This document shows, piece by piece, positions 51,318 to 60,644 of a DNA stretch of 60,644 bases. The first letter of the stretch is position 1, and each line of letters starts with the position of its first letter. Under the pieces are notes generated by a model, which was not told where the DNA came from, made no database searches, and saw nothing but the letters and a program-made list of their open reading frames with translations. The translations under genes and the position numbers were made by a program. This DNA is from an uncultured Flavobacteriaceae bacterium (lineage in GTDB: Bacteria; Bacteroidota; Bacteroidia; Flavobacteriales; Flavobacteriaceae): NCBI GenBank assembly GCA_938010765.1, contig CALLVX010000186.1:1-60644 (forward strand), written 5' to 3'.

Positions 51318-52502
51318 CTAACTCCTTACGAAGCCAATATACCGAAGCAGGCGGTAAAAAGAACTCTTAATGCCTTCTAGCAAGAATAGTAGAATTTGTT
51401 CTAATTTAATCCATAAAAAACGCAGGGAAGTGGCGACGTTTAGTTTTATAAATTCTTTTTGTTCCTCATATTGCAAGGCAAAATAAGTACAAGAAACCAT
51501 AAACAACAAGGCTCCTGTAATCACGGCATATGAAGAGAGGGAGTGGTTCAGAAAGCCATACAATCCAAGTCCTGTAAAGCTGCCATACAGGATGATAAAA
51601 TGGATAATGTAGATAGATAGCGTGCTTTGGCCAATTTTAAGAAGGGTAGGGTTTTTGAGGATACCTCGCATCAACATAAAAACAGCAAAAACGAGAAAAA
51701 CATCTCCCAATCTTATAAATAAGTAATTATTGAAATAAACATCTGCGAATAATTGAATACCAGTAAATTTTGATAATTCTAAAAATATACCTGATGAGTA
51801 GAAAATAAGCCCGCTACCTAAAGTGATGGCCAGTAAAATTGCAGCCGGATAGAGCCACTTAAAATTTTTGAATTCGGTAAACACCAAGGAGACAAAGGCG
51901 CCAAAAGTAGCATAACCGAACCAGGGGAAAATAGTAAAGACCGATCCGTTGGTCTTGGTAAAGTAATTCGCTAAGAACTGAGGAATAAACTCGAGTTGTA
52001 GTCGCTGATAAGCTGGCTCAAAAACAAAAAGAATACAAGTAAGAGAAACCAGAACAACAGGAAAAACCTTCTTGTTCAACTTGGATGTGAGCAAATAAAC
52101 CCCAATAATACCAAGAAGCGAAAGGCCTATACAGTGCAATACATCAATTAAATAAAAAGAATCATAGATTTCGCCCTGTAGTAGGCCAAAAAGGTTCATT
52201 CGAAGCAAGTAGCCAACAATCACCAACTGTAGGCCGCGACGCACTCCTTTTTGAACTCTCGGGTTTTGTAAGCCTATTTTGTCACCCCTTACTAAAAGAT
52301 AGGTAAAGATAAAACCTGAAACGGTAAAGAATACTGGGGCGGTAATGCCTCTGAAATATTTCCAAATGGTAAATGCCAAATTATTGTTGTCCCTAAATAG
52401 CGGGTCTAGAAGACCGTCAATGAAGTGTCCTTGAAGCATCATTAAGATGGCCCAGGCGCGTATAGCGTCAATAAAATATAATCTCGCTGTCTTGTTTTCC
52501 AC
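51318..52502 (-). CDS. Multi-helix acyltransferase-type membrane protein
   Basis: 394 residues with about ten membrane helices. The opening LYFIDAIRAWAILMMLQGHF followed by FRGITAPVFFTVSGFIFTYL fits the DUF1624 / heparan-glucosaminide acetyltransferase-like and acyltransferase-3-type groups. It likely moves an acyl group onto a surface sugar or lipid. The acceptor is unknown, as no glycan genes lie nearby. Single leftward gene. Confidence 0.75.
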   Translation of the reverse strand: MENKTARLYFIDAIRAWAILMMLQGHFIDGLLDPLFRDNNNLAFTIWKYFRGITAPVFFTVSGFIFTYLLVRGDKIGLQNPRVQKGVRRGLQLVIVGYLLRMNLFGLLQGEIYDSFYLIDVLHCIGLSLLGIIGVYLLTSKLNKKVFPVVLVSLTCILFVFEPAYQRLQLEFIPQFLANYFTKTNGSVFTIFPWFGYATFGAFVSLVFTEFKNFKWLYPAAILLAITLGSGLIFYSSGIFLELSKFTGIQLFADVYFNNYLFIRLGDVFLVFAVFMLMRGILKNPTLLKIGQSTLSIYIIHFIILYGSFTGLGLYGFLNHSLSSYAVITGALLFMVSCTYFALQYEEQKEFIKLNVATSLRFLWIKLEQILLFLLEGIKSSFYRLLRYIGFVRS

Positions 52503-52699
52503 TTTGAAATTAGTAGTTACTGGTTTGGTTGTTTAAAATTGTTATAACTTAACCATTGGCTCTTCAATAAAACTGTCTACATCTCTATATACTTGTTAAA
52601 CAGTATGTTTGGATGTTTGACGGCGCAAAATTAGGTAAAATACCAACAAATCAGCTTTATTTGCGGTATTTTCGACATTTGAAACTATAAAACGTACCC

Positions 52700-53233
52700 A
52701 TGGGAAAATTATTGGCATTTGCAGGTAGTAATTCTACCACTTCTATTAATCTTAAACTCGTACGACATACGGTATCATTGGTTGCTGATCGCAAGGTGCA
52801 AACTTTGGATATGAGTAGGTATCCTTTTCCGATGTATAGTATAGATCTAGAGAAAGATAACGGTTTTTCCAATTCATTGATCGAATTGAGAGACGACCTT
52901 AAAAAAGCAGACGGTTTAATTATCGCTGTAAACGAACACAATGGAGCACCTTCCGCTTATTTTAAAAACCTGTTTGACTGGTTTTCTCGTTTGGAAGGTA
53001 AATTTTTGGACGGGAAAAAGATATTTTTGATGGCCACTTCACCGGGTAAGCGCGGGGCTGTTGGGGCTTTGGAGGCGGCCGAAAAGTTATTGCCGTATTT
53101 TGGAGCAACAGTGGTGTCTACCTTTTCCTTGCCGTCTTTTACGGCTACTTTCAAAGAAGGAAAAGGGATTTTGGATGATGAGAAATCGCAAGAACTCCTT
53201 AAAAAACTAGAAGATTTTATTGCCAATTTGTAG
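52700..53233 (+). CDS. NADPH-dependent FMN reductase family protein
   Basis: 177 residues with a flavodoxin-like fold. It starts MGKLLAFAGSNSTTSINLKL, with an FMN phosphate loop, and has EHNGAPSAYFKNLFDWFSR and ATSPGKRGAVGALEAAEKLL. It reduces FMN or quinones using NAD(P)H in the cytoplasm. The pabB gene starts 3 bp after its stop, so the two are co-transcribed. Confidence 0.9.
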   Translation: MGKLLAFAGSNSTTSINLKLVRHTVSLVADRKVQTLDMSRYPFPMYSIDLEKDNGFSNSLIELRDDLKKADGLIIAVNEHNGAPSAYFKNLFDWFSRLEGKFLDGKKIFLMATSPGKRGAVGALEAAEKLLPYFGATVVSTFSLPSFTATFKEGKGILDDEKSQELLKKLEDFIANL

Positions 53234-53236
53234 TTT

Positions 53237-54532
53237 TTGAGAAAAAAGGTTGTTTTTTCAGTTGCAAATGTAGAGCGGTTCAAAACCTTGCTCTATTTCT
53301 GGTCGCGACAGTTTTTGGAAGTAGCGTGGTTGGATAGTAATGCCCACAAGGACCGGTATAGTAATTTTGATGCCATACTGGCAGTCGATGCGCTTACCGT
53401 GCTTCAAACGGATGCTCAAAATGCCTTCGATGACTTGAAGGTTTTTCAAGAAGGCTCCCGTGATTGGCTCTTTGGATACCTTTCCTACGATTTAAAAAAC
53501 GACCTGGAAAACCTTCGTTCTCAGAATCCGGACCGTCTGGATTTTCCGGAATTGTACTTTTTTAGACCTAAAAAACTTATCTCGGTAAAAGGGAAGCAAG
53601 TAGAGTTCAGCTACTTGAATATGGTAGATGATGAGATTGAGAAAGATTTTAAGGCGATCAGCGAAGGTGCTTTTCCCAAACCCAAAAAACAACCCAAAAC
53701 AGCAGCACATATTAAATTGGGCATCTTTAAGGATGATTATTTTTCAAGGGTTCGAAAAATGTTGAACCATATTCATCGAGGAGATATCTATGAGGCTAAT
53801 TTTTGCCAAGAATGCTACGCAGAGAATATCGAAATAGACCCATGGCGCACCTATGATAAGCTAAATGCCATTTCAAAAGCGCCATTTTCCTGTTTTTTAC
53901 GCCTGAACGATCGTTATTTGTTGTCGGCCTCCCCTGAAAGATACTTGCAGCTTAAAGGAGATACCCTTATTTCTCAGCCTATAAAAGGAACGGCCCGCCG
54001 TAGTATGGATCCAAAGACCGACTTGGCATTGAAGAAAGCATTGGCTATAGACGCCAAAGAACGTGCAGAAAATATCATGATCGTTGATTTGGTTCGCAAC
54101 GACCTGTCTAAAAGTGCTAGAAAGGGGAGTGTGGTGGTGGAAGAATTGTGTGAAGTGTATAGCTTTGAACAGGTGCATCAAATGATCTCGACCATTCGTT
54201 CAAGGGTTCGAAAGGACTTTGCTTCGGTCGATATAATCAAGGATACTTTTCCTATGGGCAGTATGACGGGCGCCCCAAAACTGTCGGCAATGAAAATCAT
54301 TGAAGAACTCGAGGCTTTTAAACGTGGGTTGTACAGTGGGGCTGTAGGGTATTTTGACCCATCGGGCGATTTTGATTTCAATGTGGTGATCCGTAGTATT
54401 CTGTACAATGAAACTGAAAAGTATGTTTCCTTTTCTGTAGGAAGTGCCATTACGGCTAAAGCAAGCCCTGAAAAAGAATACGAGGAATGTTTGTTAAAGG
54501 CAAAAGCCATGCGAGAGGTGTTAGAGGAATAA
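53237..54532 (+). CDS. pabB: Aminodeoxychorismate synthase component I
   Basis: 431 residues of the chorismate-binding family. Core motifs are [52 protein letters not shown], and [19 protein letters not shown]. The Lys in PIKGT is the mark of PabB (TrpE has Ala there), so the product is aminodeoxychorismate for folate. The start is TTG 53237; no ATG occurs before the conserved part. It is 3 bp after the FMN reductase gene. Confidence 0.88.
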   Translation: MRKKVVFSVANVERFKTLLYFWSRQFLEVAWLDSNAHKDRYSNFDAILAVDALTVLQTDAQNAFDDLKVFQEGSRDWLFGYLSYDLKNDLENLRSQNPDRLDFPELYFFRPKKLISVKGKQVEFSYLNMVDDEIEKDFKAISEGAFPKPKKQPKTAAHIKLGIFKDDYFSRVRKMLNHIHRGDIYEANFCQECYAENIEIDPWRTYDKLNAISKAPFSCFLRLNDRYLLSASPERYLQLKGDTLISQPIKGTARRSMDPKTDLALKKALAIDAKERAENIMIVDLVRNDLSKSARKGSVVVEELCEVYSFEQVHQMISTIRSRVRKDFASVDIIKDTFPMGSMTGAPKLSAMKIIEELEAFKRGLYSGAVGYFDPSGDFDFNVVIRSILYNETEKYVSFSVGSAITAKASPEKEYEECLLKAKAMREVLEE

Positions 54533-54570
54533 TGAGTAAGATTGTACCAATGAAAGAAATGTGACTGGGT

Positions 54571-55395
54571 ATGGACTTGAAAGAATTTCAATTTGAAGCA
54601 TACGGAAAAACGATTTCTGGGCGCTATACGCAACCTCAAGAGGTGAAAGGGGTGTTGGTGCTCGCTCATGGGTTTGGCGCGCATTCGGGCAGGTATTTGG
54701 AGTATGTGGTTCCTATGTTGCTCGAGACTGGGCTGGCAGTTGTGCTATATGATAATATTGGGCACGGAAAATCGGGTGGTAAAAGAGGGCATTGCCCTAG
54801 TTATGAGTCGCTTATAAATATTTTGGAAACCGTTGTTGAAAAGGCTAGAGACCGCTTTCCTGATAAACCAGTATTGCTATACGGACATAGCATGGGTGCA
54901 AATTTAGTATTGAACTATGCATTGCGAAAAGGCAATCAAATTCAAGGGGTGGTGGCAACGAGTCCGTATTTACGTTTGGCCTTCAGGCCGCCAACTTGGA
55001 AAATGATATTGGGTAAGATGCTATTGCGACTACTACCTTCTATGACGCTGCCATCAGGACTTGATCCAAAGGGTATTTCAAGAATTCCGGAGGAGGTTGA
55101 AAAGTACAAATCAGACCCTTTGGTTTTTGATCAGGTAAGTCCAATGTTCTCGTTTCCTATTATGGAAGCAGGAGAGTGGGCAATAACCAACGCCCATGCG
55201 CTCAAGATTGAAACACTGCTGTTGCACGGTACCGCCGACCCTATTATTGATCATAGGGCAACAATAGAATTTGATGAAAACAGTTCAAAAACGACCCTAA
55301 CGCTTTTCGAAGGTGGGTATCACGAACTGCATTACGATCTTTGTAAAGACGAAATGCTATTGTTGGTAGGCAGGTGGATTGCTGGTAAATTGTGA
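54571..55395 (+). CDS. Alpha/beta hydrolase, monoacylglycerol-lipase-like
   Basis: 274 residues. Oxyanion-type [17 protein letters not shown], nucleophile Ser in [16 protein letters not shown], Asp in [14 protein letters not shown] and His in [11 protein letters not shown], a full catalytic triad of the Hydrolase_4 group. No signal peptide, so it is cytoplasmic. Substrates are probably glycerides or other lipid esters. It starts 38 bp after pabB. Confidence 0.88.
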   Translation: MDLKEFQFEAYGKTISGRYTQPQEVKGVLVLAHGFGAHSGRYLEYVVPMLLETGLAVVLYDNIGHGKSGGKRGHCPSYESLINILETVVEKARDRFPDKPVLLYGHSMGANLVLNYALRKGNQIQGVVATSPYLRLAFRPPTWKMILGKMLLRLLPSMTLPSGLDPKGISRIPEEVEKYKSDPLVFDQVSPMFSFPIMEAGEWAITNAHALKIETLLLHGTADPIIDHRATIEFDENSSKTTLTLFEGGYHELHYDLCKDEMLLLVGRWIAGKL

Positions 55396-55407
55396 AAATA
55401 ACGCTTT

Positions 55408-55436
55408 TTGTCTCCTATTAATTCTCCCTAACTTTG
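55408..55436 (+). promoter_or_regulatory. Promoter of tilS, nearly leaderless
   Basis: TTG (55408-55410), 18-base spacer, TAACTTTG (55429-55436). Bacteroidota transcripts start about 5-7 bases after the final G, i.e. at or next to the GTG start of tilS at 55441. Confidence 0.6.
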
Positions 55437-55440
55437 TAGT

Positions 55441-56748
55441 GTGTTAGATCAATTCAAAAATCATCTTGAAAAGCAATTTCCCGAATTGCTGAACACTCCT
55501 TTTTTAATTGCGTGCAGCGGTGGTGTTGATAGTGTCGTGCTGGTGCAGTTATGTGCTGCGCTTCAATTAGACTTTGGTATCGTACATTGCAATTTTAAGC
55601 TTCGCGGAACGGATAGTGACGAAGATGCGGCTTTCGTACGAGAAATTGCAATAAATTTATCTGTTCAGTTTTTTTTAAAAGATTTTGATACAATTACTTA
55701 TGTGTTAAAAAATAAAGTATCGGTTCAAATGGCAGCTCGAGCACTTCGGTACGCTTGGTTTGAAGAAATAGTCGAAAATGAGCGTTTTGAAAAGGTACTT
55801 ACCGGACATCATTTGGATGATAATTTAGAAACCTTTTTAATCAATTTATCAAGGGGAACCGGAATCAAAGGTTTGGTTGGTATTCCCTTGCGAGCTAAAG
55901 TGATTGCCCGGCCTTTATTGGCTTTTTCAGGGGCGGCCTTGGTAGGCTATGCGGAAGAAGAAAATATAGAATGGCGCGAGGATGCTAGTAATGCCGAGCT
56001 AAAATACCTGAGAAATAAAATTAGACATCAAGTTGTTCCCGTTTTGAAGGAGTTACATCCAACCTTTCAAGAGAATTTTGGACGTACACAAAAGTTTTTA
56101 AAAGAATCGGAAACCCTTCTAGCCGTCCATAAGGGGCAGTTGCAGGCTTCGTTGTTCGAAGAAAACAATGGCCTAGTCCGTATCCGAGTTACCGAATTAA
56201 TGAAACTATCGCCCTTAAAAGCCTATTTGCATTTGCTTTTTAGCGATTTCGGCTTTACCTCTTGGGATGATCTGGTGCAATTGCTGAACGGTTGCAGTGG
56301 TAAGGAAGTGCGGTCAAAAACGCATCGACTGGTGAGGGATCGGGGCTTTGTTTTACTGGAAGAATTAAAGGTATATGATGATGTTGCCTACCTGTTGTCG
56401 GAGAATGTGACCGAGTTGATGCAACCTATTCATTTGAAAATTGAGATGGTACCGACCATAAAAGAGTTGAACGATGACGTACTATACGTAGACAAGGAAA
56501 CGTTAAACTATCCCCTAGTTGTTAGGAAGTGGGAAAAAGGCGACTATTTTCATCCCTTTGGTTTAGGAGGCAAAAAGAAGCTTTCGAAGTACTTTAAAGA
56601 TGAAAAAATGAGCATCATCTCCAAACAGCAACAATGGTTGCTGTGCTCTGGGAATGACATTGTTTGGGTTGTTGGGAAACGGGCAGATGAACGTTTTAAA
56701 GTGCAGGAAAGTACTAATAAAATTGTAAAGTTCAAATTAAATAAATGA
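55441..56748 (+). CDS. tilS: tRNA(Ile)-lysidine synthetase
   Basis: 435 residues from GTG 55441. The PP-loop is IACSGGVDSVVLVQL and the next helix GIVHCNFKLRGTDSDEDAAF. It attaches lysine to C34 of tRNA-Ile (CAU), an essential step for reading AUA codons. The C-terminal TilS domain contains RKWEKGDYFHPFGLGGKKKL. Its TGA overlaps the dsbD ATG (ATGA). Confidence 0.95.
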   Translation: MLDQFKNHLEKQFPELLNTPFLIACSGGVDSVVLVQLCAALQLDFGIVHCNFKLRGTDSDEDAAFVREIAINLSVQFFLKDFDTITYVLKNKVSVQMAARALRYAWFEEIVENERFEKVLTGHHLDDNLETFLINLSRGTGIKGLVGIPLRAKVIARPLLAFSGAALVGYAEEENIEWREDASNAELKYLRNKIRHQVVPVLKELHPTFQENFGRTQKFLKESETLLAVHKGQLQASLFEENNGLVRIRVTELMKLSPLKAYLHLLFSDFGFTSWDDLVQLLNGCSGKEVRSKTHRLVRDRGFVLLEELKVYDDVAYLLSENVTELMQPIHLKIEMVPTIKELNDDVLYVDKETLNYPLVVRKWEKGDYFHPFGLGGKKKLSKYFKDEKMSIISKQQQWLLCSGNDIVWVVGKRADERFKVQESTNKIVKFKLNK

Positions 56749-58715
56749 ATAAGATAATTGTTCTTATAATATTGCTATTTAATGCATTATCTATTTTTTC
56801 TCAATCAGATGATAAGCCCGTAATATGGTCGCATGAGACCGTTAAGATTTCAGATACCGAATTTAAACTGATTGTGAGAGGGAAGATACATAAGGGGTGG
56901 CATGTATATTCTCAATTCACTCCCGAAGGCGGTTCACAACCGAGTTACTTTGAATACAAAGGTGCAGGCGAAACCTATCAATTGGTGGGTGAAACCCAAG
57001 AAAGTAAAACCGAATCCGAGTATGTAGAGGTCTTTGATTTAGAAGAGCTATTCTTTAAGCACGATGCTACATTCACCCAACTTATTAAACTAAAAGACCC
57101 CAACATCAGACAAATTGATGTAGACCTTTGGTATCAAGTATGCAAAGAGGTCTGTATACCAGCAGATGTTTCCTTTCATTTTTCTTTGGATGGAGCAGCT
57201 GTTGTTGTTGAGGATAGGGAAGTGGATGCCCGTAGCTTGGCAATGACCGCGGCCCTAAAGCTCAAATTAAAGAACGCGGCATTGCTCGATACTGGGAAAA
57301 CCGATAGGTTAAATGCCGATTCTGGTATCTGGACTATTTTCGGCCTTGGTTTCTTAGGGGGGCTCATTGCTCTGCTGACACCCTGTGTTTTCCCTATGAT
57401 TCCGCTTACCGTATCATTTTTCACAAAACAATCCCAGAACAAGTCTAAAGGCATCGTAAATGCCTTATTGTACGGGTTTTTCATCGTGTTGATCTACTTT
57501 TTGCTAAGTACTCCTTTTCATTTGTTTGATTCGGTAGATTCCCAAATTTTGAATACCATTGCGACAAACCGGTGGTTGAACATTCTCTTTTTCGTGATTT
57601 TCGTCTTTTTTGCTTTTTCGTTTTTCGGCTATTATGAACTTACCTTGCCGAGCTCTTGGGCGAATAAGATGGATGCCGCCTCGACGAAGGCAGGTGGGTT
57701 TATCGGTATCTTTTTTATGGCCGTTACCCTTGCAATTGTTTCTTTTTCCTGTACGGGCCCTATTTTGGGCGGCCTATTGGGAAGTACCGCCTTGGCCGAA
57801 GGCGATGTAGCGACCAACCTTTCGGCAGGAATGACCGGTTTCGGACTGGCCTTGGCCTTGCCGTTCGCTTTGTTCGCGCTTTTTCCTGCCTGGTTAAACT
57901 CGTTACCAAAGTCGGGCGGGTGGATGACCACAGTAAAAGTAGTACTTGGTTTCTTGGAGTTGGCCTTGGCTTTAAAATTCCTTTCCAACGCCGATTTAGT
58001 TGGACACTGGGGGCTATTGAAACGAGAAGTTTTTATTGTTATTTGGATTATTTTATTTCTGCTGATGGCGGCTTATTTATTTGGTCTGTTCCGCTTTCCG
58101 CATGACGGCCCTAAACAGAAACTATCGCCTGCAAGAAAAGGCATCGGGGCGTTAACTGTTGGTTTTTCTTTGTATCTAATACTCGGGCTGGGAAAAGTGG
58201 TTAATTTGAAACTGCTAAGTGGTTTGCTGCCTCCCGATTTTTATAGTCTTATGGATCAGGAGAACGATTGTCCCTTGGGAATTGACTGTTATAAAGATTT
58301 TGAAGCGGGCGTTGCCCAAGCGAAAGCGACAAACAAACCTATCTTGCTAGACTTTACCGGCTGGGCTTGCTCTAATTGCCGGGATATGGAGGAAAATGTG
58401 TGGAGTGATCCCCAAGTATATCCTTTGATCAATGAAGAATATGTATTAATTTCTTTATATGTTGATGATAGTGCCGAGCTACCTAAAGAACAACAGTTCG
58501 ATTTTAGATATGCTTCGGGCCGCGTAAAGACCATTGAGACGATAGGGGAGAAGTGGGGTACTTTTCAAACCCTGAACTTTGGGGCTGCCTCGCAACCACA
58601 TTACGTATTACTTTCACCCGATTTGAAGGTGCTGAATCATGCGATTCAAAAAACGGATGCAGAAACATATAAGCGCTGGTTGCTGAAGGGGATGAATGCC
58701 CATAAAACTAATTAA
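56745..58715 (+). CDS. dsbD: Thiol:disulfide interchange protein DsbD
   Basis: 656 residues. Signal peptide (MNKIIVLIILLFNALSIFSQ), an N-terminal immunoglobulin-like domain to ~150, eight or so membrane helices with paired Cys (LLTPCVFPMIPLTVSF and FSCTGPILGGLLG), and a C-terminal thioredoxin domain with active site GWACSNCRDMEE. It passes electrons from cytoplasmic thioredoxin to periplasmic disulfide and cytochrome c partners. It overlaps tilS by four bases. Confidence 0.92.
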   Translation: MNKIIVLIILLFNALSIFSQSDDKPVIWSHETVKISDTEFKLIVRGKIHKGWHVYSQFTPEGGSQPSYFEYKGAGETYQLVGETQESKTESEYVEVFDLEELFFKHDATFTQLIKLKDPNIRQIDVDLWYQVCKEVCIPADVSFHFSLDGAAVVVEDREVDARSLAMTAALKLKLKNAALLDTGKTDRLNADSGIWTIFGLGFLGGLIALLTPCVFPMIPLTVSFFTKQSQNKSKGIVNALLYGFFIVLIYFLLSTPFHLFDSVDSQILNTIATNRWLNILFFVIFVFFAFSFFGYYELTLPSSWANKMDAASTKAGGFIGIFFMAVTLAIVSFSCTGPILGGLLGSTALAEGDVATNLSAGMTGFGLALALPFALFALFPAWLNSLPKSGGWMTTVKVVLGFLELALALKFLSNADLVGHWGLLKREVFIVIWIILFLLMAAYLFGLFRFPHDGPKQKLSPARKGIGALTVGFSLYLILGLGKVVNLKLLSGLLPPDFYSLMDQENDCPLGIDCYKDFEAGVAQAKATNKPILLDFTGWACSNCRDMEENVWSDPQVYPLINEEYVLISLYVDDSAELPKEQQFDFRYASGRVKTIETIGEKWGTFQTLNFGAASQPHYVLLSPDLKVLNHAIQKTDAETYKRWLLKGMNAHKTN

Positions 58716-58815
58716 CCTCGGGTTCAATGTAAACGGACTACAGCGCGAATTGCTAAAAATGCCTAATTTTCTTGCTTGGCTAAATATGGTATCTTTCAGT
58801 CCAAACTAGAAAAAA

Positions 58816-60644
58816 ATGAGATTGCTTCGCAAATTTGCGTGGATATTTCTAACCTTGATTACCATACTCTTTATTGCTGTCGCCGTATTTATTTATATGC
58901 ACAAACCTACCTATGATGGGGAGGTGTCGTTCGTAGGAATAGACAATGAGGTGGAAGTGCATTATGATACCTATGGAATTCCCCATATTTATGCCGAAAA
59001 TGAGAAGGACGCTATGCAAATTTTAGGGTATGTTCATGCCCAGGACCGCCTTTGACAAATGGAAGTACTACGTAGAATAGGCGGTGGTGGCCTTTCAGAG
59101 CTTTTTGGAAAGGATCTGGTTGGTACGGATCAATTTTTTCTAGCATTGGGGATCGATGATGCTTCTGTCGCCGCAGTAGGTGCCTTGGATCGAAATAAAC
59201 CATCTGTTGAATTGGCCGAGGCCTATTTGAAGGGAATTAATAGCTTTATTGAAGAAGGGCCTACGCCTATCGAATTCTACCTTACCGGTATCGAAAAGAA
59301 TCATTTCGAGTTGAGAGACGTTTATAACATTATGGGGTATATGTCTTTCAGTTTTGCAATGGCGCATAAGACCGATCCGTTGCTAACAAAGATCAAAGAC
59401 AAATTGGGAGGTGCCTATCTGCAAGATTTGGCGATTGACATAGGTTCCGATTCAGAGTTGATTAGAAATGCAAACACCCAAATTGATTCTATTGAAGATA
59501 AGGCAATGGCCTCTGTTTTGAAATCGTTGGAGAAATTATCGATTCCCTTGTTCGAAGGGAGCAATAGTTGGGTACTCGGCCCCGAAAAAACAAAAAGTGG
59601 TAAAGTAATCTTTGCCAATGACCCCCATATAGGTTTTTCACAACCATCGGTTTGGTATGAGGCCCATATCAAAACACCTAAATATGAAAAGTATGGGTAT
59701 TACATTGGTGGCATGCCATTTCTTTTATTAGCGCATGACAGAACGCAGGCCTATGGTTTAACCATGTTCGAGAACGATGATGTAGACTTTTTTTATGAAG
59801 AAAACCATCCTAGCGATAGTATGCAGTATAAAACCTTCGCTGGCTGGGCAAATTATGAAACGGTATCCAGGACGATTAAAGTAAAAGGTGAAGCGGCTGT
59901 AGATTTCAGCTTTAAGAAGACCTTTCGCGGTCCCGTGATGAACGGTATTGCCGATCAAATAAAGGGTGAAGTGCCTATTTCGATGTGGTGGGAATATACC
60001 CAAGGAGACAATCAGGTAATCGATGCCATATACCACCTATCCCACACAAAGAGTATCGATGATTTTCCGAAGGCACTTAAAAAGATTCATGCGCCTGGGC
60101 TCAATGTAATGTACGGTGATGCCAAAGGAAACATTGCTTGGTGGGCCTCCGCACATTTGTATCAAATTCCGGATAGCGTCCGTACCAAGTTTGTTCAAAT
60201 GCCTGGTTCGGGACTTTCTACAAAAAAAGAATACCTAGATTTTTCCCAAAACCCCCAGGCGATCAATCCACCTTGGAAGTACGTATACTCGGCCAATAAC
60301 CAGCCCGATTCTATTGTGGGGATGTTGTACCCGGCATATTACTTGCCCGAGAATAGGGCGAAACGAATTGTACAGCTTTTGGAACCCAAAAATGACTGGG
60401 ATGTCACAACCGTTTCAGAAATGATGGTCGATGTGACATCCGCGGTAAATCCGGGCATTGTTGCCAATCTTGCCAATTCGATTGACGTAAATACCGCTTC
60501 AGGAAAGCAAATCAAAATATTGGATAAGATGAAGGCTTGGAAAGGATCGTACGGTTTGGAAAGTGTGGAAGCCACGATTTATACGCGCTGGATTTACTTT
60601 GTGCTTAAAAACACCTTTTCTGATGAAATGGGACCACTTTTGTT
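58816..60644 (+). pseudogene. Penicillin acylase family protein, in-frame TGA, runs off edge
   Basis: ATG 58816 starts a membrane-anchored Ntn hydrolase: one N-terminal helix, then DTYGIPHIYAENEKDAMQIL and GYVHAQDRL. Codon 80 is TGA (59053-59055), where the family has Trp in a DRLWQME-type motif. The frame then continues with QMEVLRRIGGGGLSELFGKD and stays open to the window end at 60644. The nucleophile Ser is in FEGSNSWVLG near residue 255. TGG to TGA explains it in one base. From ATG 59059 a protein lacking the N-terminus is possible but would lack the anchor. Such enzymes hydrolyse acyl-homoserine lactones or beta-lactam amides. Confidence 0.85.

Noticed and set aside
59053..59055. Possible genetic code change (TGA read as Trp)
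   Set aside because: Trp is encoded by TGG throughout the window, TGA is used as a true stop (for example purC-era genes and tilS), and TAA/TAG interruptions occur as well.
1..60644. tRNA, rRNA, CRISPR or insertion sequence
   Set aside because: None recognised by eye; no regularly spaced repeats and no intact transposase were seen.

Overview
The window looks like chromosome from a marine, gliding member of the Flavobacteriaceae (Bacteroidota). The evidence is gldF and gldG of the gliding-motility ABC transporter, a type IX secretion (T9SS) C-terminal sorting domain on a giant nuclease, SprB-type repeats, promoters of the Bacteroidota form TTG-N17-23-TAnnTTTG, few Shine-Dalgarno sequences, and a flavobacterial housekeeping gene set. 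No rRNA, tRNA or CRISPR array was seen.

Region 1 (about 1-12.7 kb) is visibly more AT-rich than the rest and reads as an accessory island. A complete tyrosine integrase (11424-12557) lies against the 3' end of mnmE, whose last 18 bp are a known type of island attachment site. Repeats of AGGTGAAA sit between the two. The island cargo is four paralogues that each carry two SnoaL/NTF2-like modules (two are lipoproteins, one is broken), a GMC oxidoreductase, a class I O-methyltransferase with an in-frame stop, Crp- and AraC-type regulators, a coiled-coil protein, and a small cluster with a holin-like membrane protein, a DUF2513 protein and a DUF481 outer-membrane protein.

Region 2 (12.7-24 kb) is core chromosome: mnmE, a secreted coiled-coil protein, a DUF4870 protein, dnaN, then an apparent operon SAM hydrolase - monooxygenase - gldF - gldG, with phoH-purC divergent from it, followed by a PD40 lipoprotein and an ankyrin protein.

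Region 3 (24-36 kb) is mixed and partly eroded. It holds the tail of a ribokinase gene joined head-on to the tail of an unrecognised membrane protein gene (a deletion scar), an ADP-ribosylglycohydrolase-family lipoprotein, a short promoter-to-terminator unit, a quinone oxidoreductase, a membrane-protein pseudogene, a membrane/spermidine-synthase fusion, and a 1704-residue secreted protein with two different nuclease domains.

Region 4 (36-60.6 kb) is mostly core. TauE/SafE, nitroreductase and DegT genes come first. Then follow a six-gene leftward run tpx-dgkA-ftsK-lolA-lptF/G-ribBA, nhaC, a methionine-gamma-lyase-type enzyme divergent from an Lrp regulator, lpdA, a double CDGSH protein, an acyltransferase, an FMN reductase-pabB-hydrolase run, tilS-dsbD, and a penicillin acylase gene that runs off the edge.

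The most striking general feature is gene decay by isolated lesions in otherwise well-preserved reading frames. There are five in-frame stops in four genes, one frameshift and one deletion. The penicillin acylase stop falls exactly on the Trp codon of its N-terminal DRLWQME-type motif. This could be real recent pseudogenisation or sequence error, and re-sequencing would decide. The best candidate for an undescribed system is the double-SnoaL / GMC oxidoreductase / O-methyltransferase cluster of the island.
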